DNA of 64,000 nt from Margaritifera margaritifera (taxonomy: Eukaryota > Mollusca > Bivalvia > Unionida > Margaritiferidae). Below the pieces are notes generated by a model. It had not been told where the DNA came from. It ran no database searches and was given only the letters and a program-made list of their open reading frames with translations. Below are positions 13,763 through 24,632 of this stretch, in pieces; the stretch's first letter is position 1; each line of letters starts with the position of its first letter. The stretch lies in the NCBI GenBank assembly GCA_029931535.1, contig JAQPZY010001660.1, forward strand, positions 1,203,001 to 1,267,000, in the 5' to 3' direction. The position numbers and the translations under genes are program-made.

Positions 13763-13770
13763 TATATATA
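13763..13770. promoter_or_regulatory. TATA-rich divergent promoter candidate
   Basis: TATATATA sits between the minus-strand knuckle gene and the plus-strand PolB start. Because the motif is self-complementary it could serve either gene. Confidence 0.4.
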
Positions 13771-15458
13771 GGGAGAAAGTGTGTACCATAGTCAAATCAG
13801 ATTTTGAATCAACATGAAAAGATCACACCTTTCCACGAGAAACCAGAAGCCAAGCTACAACGAGGTTCTGAGTCACCCAGGACTCTTCAAAAGGTGTTCG
13901 CAGAAGTTCACGCTAGCGATTTTGAAGAAGACATGAGTGCTCCTGAGCCAGCACCATCTACCTCTGCCACAAGACACAGAGAGTCAAGATCAACCAAGAT
14001 AGAATGTCATTAGGTAGCCCCTTAGGATTATTTTTTACATTCGAACTACCCAAAAAGTGGCTTACACTTACACAGTGAAATTGAAAGAGTTCAAGTCTCA
14101 AGTTCCAGCAAAGAAAGCAGCTGTATTTATTACGGATTTATCTGAGTCAATGCTAGAGAAATTGAAATGCCAAGCTCAAGATCAACATCGTTTGAGACAA
14201 TCCAACACTCACGACAGTTTGAAATCTCCTGTGTCGATCGAGTTTAGTACACTGGCAGTATTAATTTCTTCCAAAATTTTTGACAAAATTTAACACGTTC
14301 AACAACCTAACGACGAGTTTGACATGACCGATGGAAAAGTCCTTCACATGGCCCACGTTTCACCTACTAGAGGCAGCGGACGACGCAAAGTTTTATCTGT
14401 GGATGAACTTCGCAGTACCAAACGAGGTATCATCCAGATTAACAACGATCAAGACTAGACGTGTTTCGTTCGTGCCATCGAAGTGGCTCGAACGCATGCT
14501 AAGAAAACCGGTACAGCAGAATGGAAAAGATCATGGAAATACATTAGAAAAACCCAAAGAAGAAAAAGAAGTAAGATTATTTTGCAGCAAGCAGGTATTT
14601 CCAATGAGAATGTGTGTGGAGTTCCTGAAATGCAAAAACTTCAAGACGCGTTGGCACATTGTTATACGTTGAAAGTGTACCCTCAAATCGTTCGCGGAGC
14701 TCTCGTGTTTCGAGGACCGGATTTACAAGTATCACAGGATTTCTCGGTTACTTTTGCGACAAATGTGACCAAGGATTTACTAGTCGGAAGCAACATATTC
14801 ATTGTTAAAGAGAGATGTCGCGGGTGTTTAGCCTCCTTGCCTTGCATTCCTGAAGGAAAAGAAAAATTCATTGCTATACTTGTAATGAAACATTTGTCAG
14901 TCCAGCCTGTTTCGAGTAACATCGCGTGAAACAATTCCAACAACTTAAAAGTGCTTGCGAATTACTGAAATGTGCTCCACATGTAGACATCTTGTTCCGA
15001 ACGAATAACCAAAAGTCACACGTTTGTCCAGTAAACAGACGATGTTGTTTTTGTGACCAAGTAGTTGACTTCAATCATCAGTGTTACATTCAACGATATG
15101 ACAAGGAAGCATTAAATGACGATGTCAACAAGAATAATAAGAAACGTGTGGATTTTATTTTTTATTTTTTTTTTACTTTGAATGTTCTCAAGAAACTTGA
15201 ACTAACATCCTTAATGTTTTTGTAGCCCATAGAGCTTGTGACATATGCATTCAAGAACCTTTATTTTTTCACTGTCCAAATTGTAGTGTGATTCCAGAAG
15301 AACGAGAAAAGATATTTCGGGGCTCTCGTACTCTTGCTGATTTTGCCGAATGGATTTTCGACCACACCGAAGACATTTGGAGCAAAGAGGAAGTTAATCG
15401 CTACGGGAACTGTAATCGATACTCTAGAATCATAGCTCACAATTTCTCAGTATACGAC

Positions 15459-16329
15459 TGTTAGAAATTATATATATTTTTCTTTTTAATAATTGTATAG
15501 TTTATTAGGTTATGATCTCTGTTCTTAGTCTAACAGCTGTCGTCTTGCCGTGGGTACACATACGGTATTTCTGGATTAATATTTCACCTAGTTGCTTGTA
15601 GCTTTAGTCATGTGACGTATTTTCCACGCGCGAGAGAATGAACTTTTGACCTAGTTCTCGTATTTTTAGGAGTAAACATTTTATTGACTAGGAATTATAG
15701 TTTAAGGTCACATCCGAAGAATGAATCGTGTTTACTAGAAGGAAATTATTTCGAAATACCCAGTTGTTTATCGAAGACGTAGTATGGGTTTTTATTTTGA
15801 TTCTGCGCATTAAGGCTATATATATATAGGGATTAATAGCTGCATTCTGGCATTCTTCATAGTTACATAGAAATTGAGAGGTCATAACGAATTTTATTCA
15901 TTTTGAGTGTGGGATATTATTCTTTGGATATTTATTAATTAATACAGTACATTTAGGATTCAGTACTGTGTCTTCAACCTGAATTATTATACAGCTCCGT
16001 GGAATTATCGGAAACATTTCTAGAACTTGTGAGATTCCAGATTCACAAGGATTACTTGGATATAACTAATTCTTATTAACATATTAGCACAGTAAAGGCA
16101 ACTATATTCGGAACATACATTCGGAATAGTTGGATTAACTTCCGGAACAGTGAACTTTAAAACAATTTAGGACTTTTAAGGATATTCTATAATGTAAGTT
16201 AGTTTTAATTCTTTCACTTTAATTGTTTGTTGAAATATTTTAATATTTTAGGAAATTAAAGATTTATATTTTAAATCTTGAAAGCTTGTTTGAGTCTTTT
16301 TTTTTGTTACATAACCCCTAGTCGTAACA
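15459..16329 (+). mobile_element. Solo LTR with 5-bp TSD, inserted in PolB
   Basis: An 871-bp segment starts TGTTAG and ends GTAACA (inverted ends TGTTA/TAACA) and is flanked on both sides by ACGAC (15,454-15,458 and 16,330-16,334). It cuts the PolB frame within the NFSVYD exonuclease-region block and polymerase homology resumes right after it. It holds a TATA-like stretch (about 15,817-15,828) but no ORF, so it is a solo LTR left by recombination of an LTR retrotransposon. A 5-bp TSD fits Gypsy or BEL/Pao; which one is unknown. Strand is nominal. Confidence 0.9.
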
Positions 16330-17776
16330 ACGACGGACAATTTCTTTTGAATTATTATTCAGAACAAAGGACCGAATTTCAAACAGTGACCATGAACGGA
16401 GCCAAAATCATTTACATGATAGTGGGAAACGTAAAATTTAAAGATTCTTTGAGTTGAATGCCGAAAACGTTTGGAATAACATACATGGCTAAAGGCTATT
16501 TTGCACACTCTTTCAATACCAAAGCTAACAAACACGTCTTGCTCCCTCATTTGCTTCAAGTTCCCTACAATGACCCCGACGGTATGCGAACAGAACAGCG
16601 AGAAGTTATCTACGCTTGGTACCAACTCCAATTCTTCAGACCTTTTTGATTTTCAAGAAGAAATGTTGAAATATTTTGTCCATTCGATGTGGATATTTTA
16701 CGACGTTGTTGTGGAAAATTTCGACAATGATTTCGGGATCACGGAGGTATCGATCCATTGAAGGAAGCTACTGCCATTGCCAAAGCGTGTGGATTATTGT
16801 ACCGAAAGAAGTTTGTGATGGATATCGAACCTTTAAATCCACGCGATAGTTTGTTTGCAGGACAAACCAGTGCTTCATGCTTGCTGTACGAAGTGGACGA
16901 ATATCACGTATAGCAAATCAAATACATCGATGTGTATTCCTTGTATCCATGGGTGTGTAAATATTCCCTAGCGGTCATCCTGAAATTTTGACAGAACACA
17001 TCGACGTGGAACACATTCGTCAATAACAAGGTTTGATGAAATGTAAACATCTGCCACCGACGAACTTGTACCATCCTGTTTTATCTCATCATAACCGCGG
17101 AAAACGGATGTTTCCTTTATGCCGCACGTGTGCTGAAACGTGTGATCAAGAGCGAGCCTTGACAGGAACGTGGGTGAGTGTCGAATTGTTTCATGCTCTC
17201 AATCGCGGATACCGCTTTTTGGAGGTATACTAAATTTGACATTTTACTACCACAGAACAATAACAACAGGACAACAATTCGAGTCTAGGAATTTGTACAG
17301 GCTACGTCGACAAATTTCTGAAATTGATGCAAGAAGCTCGTGGCTATCCTTCTTGATGTCTGACTCCAGAAGACAAATGTAAATTTAAAGAACGATACCG
17401 ATCCCTAGAAGGTATCACATCGGAATAGGTCGAACAAAAAGAAGGAAGACGATCGTTACAGAAGTCATGCTGAATTGTTGTGAGCAAAATTAGGTCAACG
17501 TCCGATATTGCCAAAGACGGAATACTTGGTAGATCCAAGTCGATACTTTCAACTCATCGACATTATAGGATCTCATTAAACACATGGAAATCATACAAGA
17601 AAATTTTATTTTGGTGAATTACAAAAAAGTCGCAGAGTTTGCACCATCAGACGAGTTTGGAATCGTCATCATTGCGGCGTATGTGACAGCCAATGCTCGT
17701 ATAAAATTGTATTCTGTCTTGGAACCTTTATGAGATCTAGTCCTTTACTTTGACATCAATAGTTGCATGTACATCG

Positions 17777-17930
17777 ATCGATCTGGTAGCTATCACCCAC
17801 ACATCGATCTGGTAGCTATCACCCACACATCGATCTGGTAGCTATCACCCGCACATCGATCTGGTAGCTATCACCCACACATCGATCTGGTAGCTATCAC
17901 CCACACATCGATCTGGTAGCTATCACCCTC
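17777..17930 (+). repeat. 26-bp tandem expansion at PolB motif C
   Basis: Six near-identical copies of CGATCTGGTAGCTATCACCC plus six further bases. They lie just downstream of the motif C codons, where the right-arm PolB has the sequence once. It is a young minisatellite grown from PolB coding sequence. Confidence 0.9.
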
Positions 17931-18554
17931 GCATTGAAGTCAGACGTCTCGAACCTTGGACCGATGAACATCCCGAAGACATTATTTTGAGTTTGCCAGT
18001 GGTGGACCTAAACATTACGGTTACCAGTACTGAGACAAAAAAGGACAACTTCATATTAAGTGTAAAGTAAAAAGACTGACACTCAACTATCGTTCCAGTC
18101 AAGTGGTCAACTTTAAGGTCTTAAAAGAAGCTTAACAATCAGCTCAAGATCAAGACTTGCATGTAAAGACGTTGGATCTTCCCAAAATTGTACGTTTGCC
18201 CAATCACAAAATCGTCAGTCGATCGTGTAACAGAAACGAGTGCGACTTCCCAATCAAAACACGTTACCGTACGGGTGCAGAGTTCCAGTATAAAAATTTG
18301 AGATTTCCAAGACAGAAAGATCAGCATGAGTCCAGACGCTCACTGAGAATGATGAATTCGACACAGCAACAGTGTGACGAACGCAAAATGCTGACTCCAA
18401 GTTCAACTTGAAATCGAGTGCGATACAATACGCAGCGATCAGAGTAATGCCATACCCTGCGACACCAGCAGCGACGCAGGACGACCTTGCCGCTCTACTA
18501 GCGAAAGCGATACCGTTCGTATATAAATCGATAGATCTCATCCATGCACGCACA

Positions 18555-19548
18555 AACCATGCTAGATACCATTAGCTCATCGAGATTTACTAATCAAAGA
18601 ATACACCTTTCCTATTGCTTTGTCTGGCTATTGTGATTTTGAAAAATTCGATTGAAGACGTTCAAGAAATGGCATAAAGATTTGGATGGATTACTCACTT
18701 CCACAGCTTTAGCCAGAACAGGATTTATCTACTTGGGACGAGGAGAGCAGGTATAGTGTTTTGGTTGTGGTGTGAAGATCCACGAATTGGAGTATAAAGC
18801 ATCATCTTTCCTTCAACATGCCAGATGGTCTCCTTGATATCACCACCTTCCCATGGTGGTTCATGATTATTATCCTCATGGATACTTTAGAAGAAAGAAT
18901 TCATAGTTTACCTTTAGAGCTGGGAGAACGCATTTACAGATACTTTGTACAGATTCAACTGAAACGCAAAGAACAAATGCATCGTCTCGACCTAGACGTT
19001 TTAACCAATGGTGTCTGAATACTATAAGAAGACTGATTACTTTGAAAATGTTCAAATAGTCAGACATTGATAAACTACTACACGCATCTTGCGAGATTTT
19101 GGATGCGACGACTTCTACGTACAATGTTGGTGTAATAGACAGCATTCCATGAGACGATGTCCAGAAATTTTTTCGAGACTTATAGGAAAAAAAAAAAAAA
19201 AAAAACACTTTTAAAAGAAGTATCACCTCAAGAAGAGAGTTCTTCATTAGTCATTAGGCGTGTGGCGTGTAAGTTAATGACTGAATTTCTTTGATGTAAT
19301 TTACCAGTAGATTCCGCTTTTCAAATATATGACCATTTCGTCAAAAAAGGCATTCCTGTAAATGAACGACAGTTTAGAAGAGTACACCCAGAACCACCAC
19401 TGGAACTGAGAGACCGCATTTACAGAGAGTTTGTCAAGGTTCAAGTGAAACTCAAAGAACAATTGCATCCAATACCAATGAATAACCATTTGTATCTGAA
19501 TGTTATAAAAAGACTGATTGAAGAAGGTTGTAACATAATGGAAAAGTG
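18555..19548 (+). pseudogene. BIR-domain (IAP-like) protein, left-arm copy (broken)
   Basis: Directly downstream of PolB. One frame (about 18,653-18,838) reads ALARTGFIYLGRGEQV, then after one in-frame TAG CFGCGVKIHELEYK, then FLQHARWS. This follows the baculovirus IAP repeat pattern G-x-Y-x-x-G-x-G-x-x-V-x-C-F-x-C-x(16)-H: two zinc Cys and the His are present, and the fourth ligand is lost here but present in the right-arm copy. Downstream is a segment containing ERIYRYFVQIQLKRKEQ (about 18,923), which recurs as DRIYREFVKVQVKLKEQ (about 19,410), so about 480 bp are duplicated in this arm only. BIR proteins bind caspases or other partners and typically block apoptosis; that function for this element is inference. 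No RING finger is seen. Confidence 0.8.
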
Positions 19549-19739
19549 AAGTTTTGTGTCACACACGACAATACTCTTCTGCAAAGATGTTATAAATCTT
19601 GCCATGCCACGACTTCTTCCATCAGTGTTACACCGATTTCAATGTGATTTGATAGTTAAGATGAACCCACTGAGGATATATTTGCTATTTTTGATCAATG
19701 CTTGTATTATTTACATTACTCAAAATTTGTTTCAACAAA

Positions 19740-20000
19740 GTTAAACGCATTGCACTATCAGTTTCAATGGACATTATATGGTGGTATTTAAAAGTCCAAG
19801 AGATAAATCTCAAGTTCAAGTGCTGGCCAAACAGATAGGAACCCTTAGCTAAAGTATGCCTATGACGATCCCACTCAAGGGCCGCATTTCTATTTACTCA
19901 TCGATTTAAAACCTTCCACTCCAGATTATTTAAGATTTCGTACCAATTTGTATCACGATTGGTGTCAAGAAGGAGGTCCAGTCATTTACACGTAACCTTC
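19740..20000 (+). pseudogene. Packaging ATPase, C-terminal fragment (left arm)
   Basis: Reads HYMVVFKSPRDKSQVQVLAK (about 19,775-19,835), then, after a frameshift, PHFYLLIDLKPSTPDYLRFR (about 19,881-19,940). These match the C-terminal region of the Polinton FtsK/HerA-type DNA-packaging ATPase, where HY-x-hydrophobic-FKNPRD is followed by GYL-x-DLK-x-TP-x-x-LRLRT. The Walker A half is not seen in this arm but survives in the right arm (29,880-30,333). The packaging role is by family. Confidence 0.65.
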
Positions 20001-20329
20001 CTCGTTTTCGTCTGTCTTAAAAAAAACTATGCAAACATCACTGACTTTCTTTCTGACAGTATTCAACATCACTTAAAATCTCATCCTCCTGTCAAACAGA
20101 TTACACTGTGTGCCATCGGTCACGGAAAAAAAATGCACAAGTGCGTTCACATTTGTTAGAAGCTAGTCTCAAAGAAATCATACGATGGTTTACTTTGACA
20201 GAACGTCAATAACTTCACTATCATTCATATTCCACATGAAACAAAACGTTTTTTTAAAAAAAAACATATAGTAGCTTTGTCACAACTAGCTGAGAATCGA
20301 TACTCAAACCAAAACTTAATTCATTTTGA

Positions 20330-20700
20330 AACCAGGTGGAAGTGGATCTTTAGGAGGTGTCATTATTCGCTCAGTTTTAAAATGGGATCCTAATGTTGAA
20401 GCTATAAAAAGTCTAACATCCTAGAAGACAGACCACAAATAAGAGAGGTGGTGCAGCAAGTTGACACTATAAGAAGAAGAAGAAGTCTCAAAAGAAAAAA
20501 AATCTCCTGCAAGAAGGAGTGGTACTGGTGCTAGAATGCGTACGTAATGAAGAAAACCTTGCTCGGTGACGGTCTCTCCTTCCATTTATTATTCTTCTAA
20601 TTCTCCTTCGTTGATAATGGTGACTTCCTAACTTGATTTAAGATCAGTGTTTCCCAGTTTGATGAAAAAATATAAACCCTTCTACCTTCTACTTCGTTGA
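20330..20700 (+). pseudogene. Unrecognised small Polinton gene remnant (left arm)
   Basis: Carries GSGSLGGVIIRSV (about 20,338) and DLRSVFPSLMKKYKP (about 20,638), which pair with SGSLGVIIQ and DLRRMFPHFMKKWKP of the right-arm gene at 29,139-29,747. It is therefore a coding segment shared by both arms. No known domain is recognised and it has several stops. Confidence 0.5.
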
Positions 20701-20935
20701 CGTCTTGAAAGGAACGGTGCCTTTGACCAAGAAACAGAAACAGCGATTAGGACGACATTGTCACGTTCTTCGCCAAATAGTGAAAAAGAAAATACCAATC
20801 AGTCAAAAGAAAAAGTGTTCGTTCAACGAGGACGATTCCTACCCATGCCAATAGAACCTTTGTTAAAAGTAGCTGCTCCTATACTAAGATCGATTGCTGG
20901 TCCTTTTTTAGGAGGAGTAAGTAGGAAATGAAGAA
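20700..20935 (+). pseudogene. Small basic/hydrophobic Polinton core protein (left arm)
   Basis: A Lys/Arg/His-rich stretch with VLKGTVPLTKKQKQRLGRH (about 20,703) leads, after a frameshift, into FVQRGRFLPMP and a hydrophobic tail LLKVAAPILRSIAGPFLGG (about 20,860-20,916). Basic region plus Gly/Ala/Leu-rich tail is typical of a small protein encoded between ATPase and integrase in Polintons, thought to be a DNA-binding or minor virion component. The right-arm homologue is at 28,570-28,815. Confidence 0.6.
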
Positions 20936-21004
20936 GAAGATAAAAAAAAACACTTTTTCTGGAAAGACATCACACTTGTACTCTTGGATCTTATAAAAGG
21001 ATGA

Positions 21005-21420
21005 AAATTAATTTTAGTTTCTTACAAACGATGGTTGGAACTCCATCGTTGGTACGAACAACAGACAATGCATTTACCTCCTAATCCTATGTCACACTTA
21101 CAACAAGAATCACAATCGTCGATGGATCAAACAGATTTGTCAGAAACAGAAAAATCGCAAAAGTACGGGCAATTATTGCAATGTCTTCAACTGTTTTCAC
21201 CAGAACACTTTAGATGGGACGACTTTGAAAGAAAAATTGAAAAAGTAGCAACAGTTCCCAAGAAAAATTGAAAAAGTAGCAACAGTTCCCAAGAGAATGA
21301 CATACACGGCTACGGGAATGACAGAAGAAGGAGAAGCAGAAGAATAGTTTCAAACGCCATCTGCTAAATATGCAAGTTCACAATACCTACATCAAAAACT
21401 GTTTGGATCAAACAGATGAT
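21005..21420 (+). pseudogene. Small glutamine-rich Polinton protein upstream of integrase
   Basis: A 78-codon frame (21,035-21,271) includes DLSETEKSQKYGQLLQCLQ, with the counterpart RTDLSETEKLQQYGQLLQ in the right arm (about 28,360-28,430, minus). It ends in a 29-base tandem duplication (KKIEKVATVPKKN coding sequence repeated at 21,262-21,292). Probably a small helical protein; function unknown. Confidence 0.5.
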
Positions 21421-21606
21421 GTTCACATCCCTGCCAGCAGAAAAGAAAATGAAAAGAAGTGAAGAAAGAAGTCAAACAAGAACCAATCACCCCTGTTCAA
21501 ACATTCTTTCCTCATATTACTCGTGGTACACGTAAAGCATTGGAAAAAAAAATACCACGCGAAATACATAGCATAGCTTAACGTACTGAGGAGCAGCAAC
21601 AACGAA

Positions 21607-22062
21607 ATGGATACATCTTCAGCTGTTTTCAACGATCAGTTTTGTACAGCACGGGAGAAAGCGCGCCGGAGTGTACAAATCGAGTACAATAAAATTACCC
21701 GTCGTCTTAAAAAAAACAAAATTCTGACGGCAAAACGATGTACAGTACTTTTTGTCCCGGTTTGTTTGCTATTCTGGATGGAAAAACCTCTCTCGTTCCT
21801 ATGCAAAAGATTCCCAACAACGATCGGTTCTACAAGTATTTTCGCTACCCTGTCGAATTGTACGAAGGACTAAATGTATTGTTTGTGTACTCTGATGTGG
21901 TCGAGTACAACGTGGTGGAAACACCGCCGCTCAATTGCTAAGAGTCATTCCTTTCAAAGTGGATTCTGCCATCACTGCTTACAAGGAAGGTGGAAACACG
22001 TATCAAGTTTACGGTATATACTCATTATCTTCCTGTCAGTAAATTGTATTTTGACAGTGTTT
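21607..22062 (+). pseudogene. Displaced penton-like C-terminal fragment
   Basis: Encodes, across frames, FNDQF, FCPGLFAILDGKTSLVPM (about 21,742-21,795), FYKYFRYPVELYEGLNVLF and YSDVVEYNVV, then PVSKLYFDSV at its end. This is a second copy of the C-terminal part of the penton-like gene at 23,278-24,036 (which has NDQF, FRYPVESNEGLN, YSDVIE and [10 protein letters not shown]). Here it lies before the integrase and is joined at about 22,060 to the integrase core, whose N-terminal third is missing. It therefore marks a rearrangement within the left arm. Confidence 0.7.
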
Positions 22063-22064
22063 TC

Positions 22065-22855
22065 AAAAGCAGCTTGTGTAGTTCCTTTAACTTCTGAAAC
22101 AAGTTCAGAGTTAGTGCGAGCTTTAAAACTGGTTTTGAAACAAAGTGGTCGTCACCCTCCACGATAGCAAGCAGACAAAGGCACTGAATTTCTGAACCAA
22201 GCTTTTCCAAAATAATTGAAAAACAGAAACATTCATTTTTTCACCACTGAAATTCTTAAATAGAAAGCAAGTGTCGTGGTGCGTATTCTAATAACTTTGA
22301 AAGAACGTATGTGGAAATATTTTACGCATCAGCACACTCTCAAATACATCAACGTGTTACCAAGTCTTGTCAAAGTTTACAACCATCGCAGCATTTGAAT
22401 GTGCACCCGAAGAAGTGACCCCTGAAAACGAAGTGATAGTGTTGATCGATTGTTTGGAACGTCACCCACCACCAGAAGGAAAGAAATGGTGTTAAAGACC
22501 GAAGATTGGGTTCACATCGTAACAAACCAAACGCACTTTCGACAGAAGTGATTTACCTAACTTGACAACCGAATTTTTTCGTGTCACTGGACTAGTGTGT
22601 GGATGTAATCCTCCTGTCTATAAATTGGAAGATATGAACAACGAAGTCTTAAAAGGAACTTTTTACTTACATGAGTTACAACGAGTTACAACAATAAAAG
22701 ACGACGTGTACGATATCAAAAGCATTCTCGATCGAAAAACATGTAAAGTGCGCGAACGTCGACTTCAAGAAGTGAAAGTGTATTGGAAAGGATATCCACC
22801 TAGTTTGGATTCATGGATTGCTGCCTTCCAAGTCATCGACTATAAAAAGAAGTAA
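22065..22855 (+). pseudogene. Polinton integrase, left-arm copy (N-terminally truncated)
   Basis: Retrovirus-like (rve/c-integrase) DDE integrase that inserts the element. Visible are VVPLTSETSSELVRALK (22,080-22,130), DKGTEFLNQAF around the second catalytic Asp (about 22,175), KASVVVRILITLKERMWKYF (about 22,263), where the family's catalytic Glu (VxER) is Val, and a long 3' frame (22,562-22,855) ending in a chromodomain: VYDIKSILDRK, VKVYWKGYPPSLDSWI. The C-terminal chromodomain is characteristic of Polinton and chromovirus integrases. The first Asp region is absent (replaced by penton sequence) and several stops occur. The chromodomain frame is the best preserved stretch. Confidence 0.88.
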
Positions 22856-23277
22856 AAGTGACAACCATGCCGTTAAACACAACAGCTCATTCTCAAAGTT
22901 CCTCTCTTCAAGAACTACAAAATAATCTCGTAGGTGTGGTGTAGAGAACGTGTTTCTAAAAATCAAATCGTCTTTTTCTGCCAAATATTTGTGGTGTGTT
23001 GTGTCACTGGAGCAGCAATTGCAAATTTGAGTTTGCAACAAGGAGACAAACAATTGTGGAAAATTTTACTCAGCTGTTGTATTGGTTATCTTCTTCCCAG
23101 TCCTTCGTTGAAATATACTACTGACAGTAACAACAACAACAACGGTAGCTTTTCTGCTAACGCAAGTCATCGGAACAATTCTTCCAGTCAAAACAACAGC
23201 AACCCTCTTTTGGAACATTTGGCAAATCATTCACCTTTGACCACGAGTGACTCCTCGGAAACCAGAACCATCGAATT
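22856..23277 (+). other. Left-arm segment between integrase and penton gene
   Basis: Contains a 115-codon ORF (22,934-23,281) rich in Asn/Ser with CVTGAAIANLSLQQGDKQLW. The right arm has a related segment (26,690-26,960, minus). Conservation in both arms suggests it is part of the element, but the frame is uncertain and no domain is recognised. Confidence 0.35.
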
Positions 23278-24138
<861 letters not shown>

Positions 24139-24183
24139 CCGAAACTACATTTTTGAAAATGATTCTCTAGTGAATTATAACAT

Positions 24184-24600
24184 ATGTATCCGGTGTACCG
24201 AGTAGCAGCTCGACAACGAGGACAAGGTTTAGGAGATATGTTAAAATCAGCTTTTTGTACGGTGGCACCCATCTTAAAACCGATGGTCACTCGAGGATTG
24301 CACGCTTTAAAAAATGCAGCTTTGACGCAAGAAAAAGACTTTCTGCAAAACGTACTCATCGACACCCAAGGTCCTAAAGAAGCCTTGATGAAGAAGGAAA
24401 CATTGTGTTGATTCAAACAGGAAAAGACCTCATGGGTCGCCTAGACACCCACATCTATTCGCTGTACACTCCTGTCTAAAACATTGATTCCTCCTGTACA
24501 CCACAGCAAGGACAAGGCAGAAGAGACGTCGAAAACCCTTCAGACCTCATAGACATGTCCTGAAAAAGTAAAAGAAATGAAGAACAGCAGTCAGAGAATT
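24184..24600 (+). pseudogene. pX-like small virion protein
   Basis: Encodes [20 protein letters not shown] followed by [20 protein letters not shown] (24,208-24,340). A Gly/Arg-rich start followed by a hydrophobic P-x-L-K-x-hydrophobic stretch matches the adenovirus pX/Mu-like minor capsid proteins common in Polintons and adintoviruses. The open frame is 75 codons (24,184-24,411), then continues in other frames to about 24,600. Placed between penton-like and major capsid genes, the usual virion gene cluster. Confidence 0.65.
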
Positions 24601-24632
24601 GGACGTTTCTAATTACTGACTAAAAACGAAAA

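Larger units (their letters stand above)
13804..18333 (+). pseudogene. Protein-primed DNA polymerase B, left-arm copy (broken)
   Basis: Polinton-type family B polymerase that replicates the element by protein priming. The first ATG considered is at 13,804 (an alternative is 13,934); N-terminal sequence (about 14,057-14,700) matches the family's conserved region with ALAHCYTLKVYP-like text. A Cys/His cluster follows (CDKCDQGF at about 14,755; CYTCNETF at about 14,872). After the exonuclease region comes the LTR-interrupted AHNFSVYD block, PKTFGITYMAKGYF (16,461-16,502), motif A YIDVYSLYP (about 16,924), a CRTCAET..ERALTGTWV block (17,120-17,175), a decayed motif B, and a motif C region reading YFDINS (about 17,750), where the family has DTD. 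Stops and frameshifts are numerous. Without the LTR the gene would be about 3.65 kb, the usual length for Polinton PolB (roughly 1,200 codons). Confidence 0.88.

Noticed and set aside
18555..19018. Host IAP exon
   Set aside because: It recurs at the mirrored place in the other arm between PolB and ATPase, so it belongs to the element. It has no splice sites and carries an in-frame stop.
22562..22855. Host chromodomain gene
   Set aside because: The chromodomain is the C-terminal part of the Polinton integrase, and core integrase motifs precede it in the same orientation.
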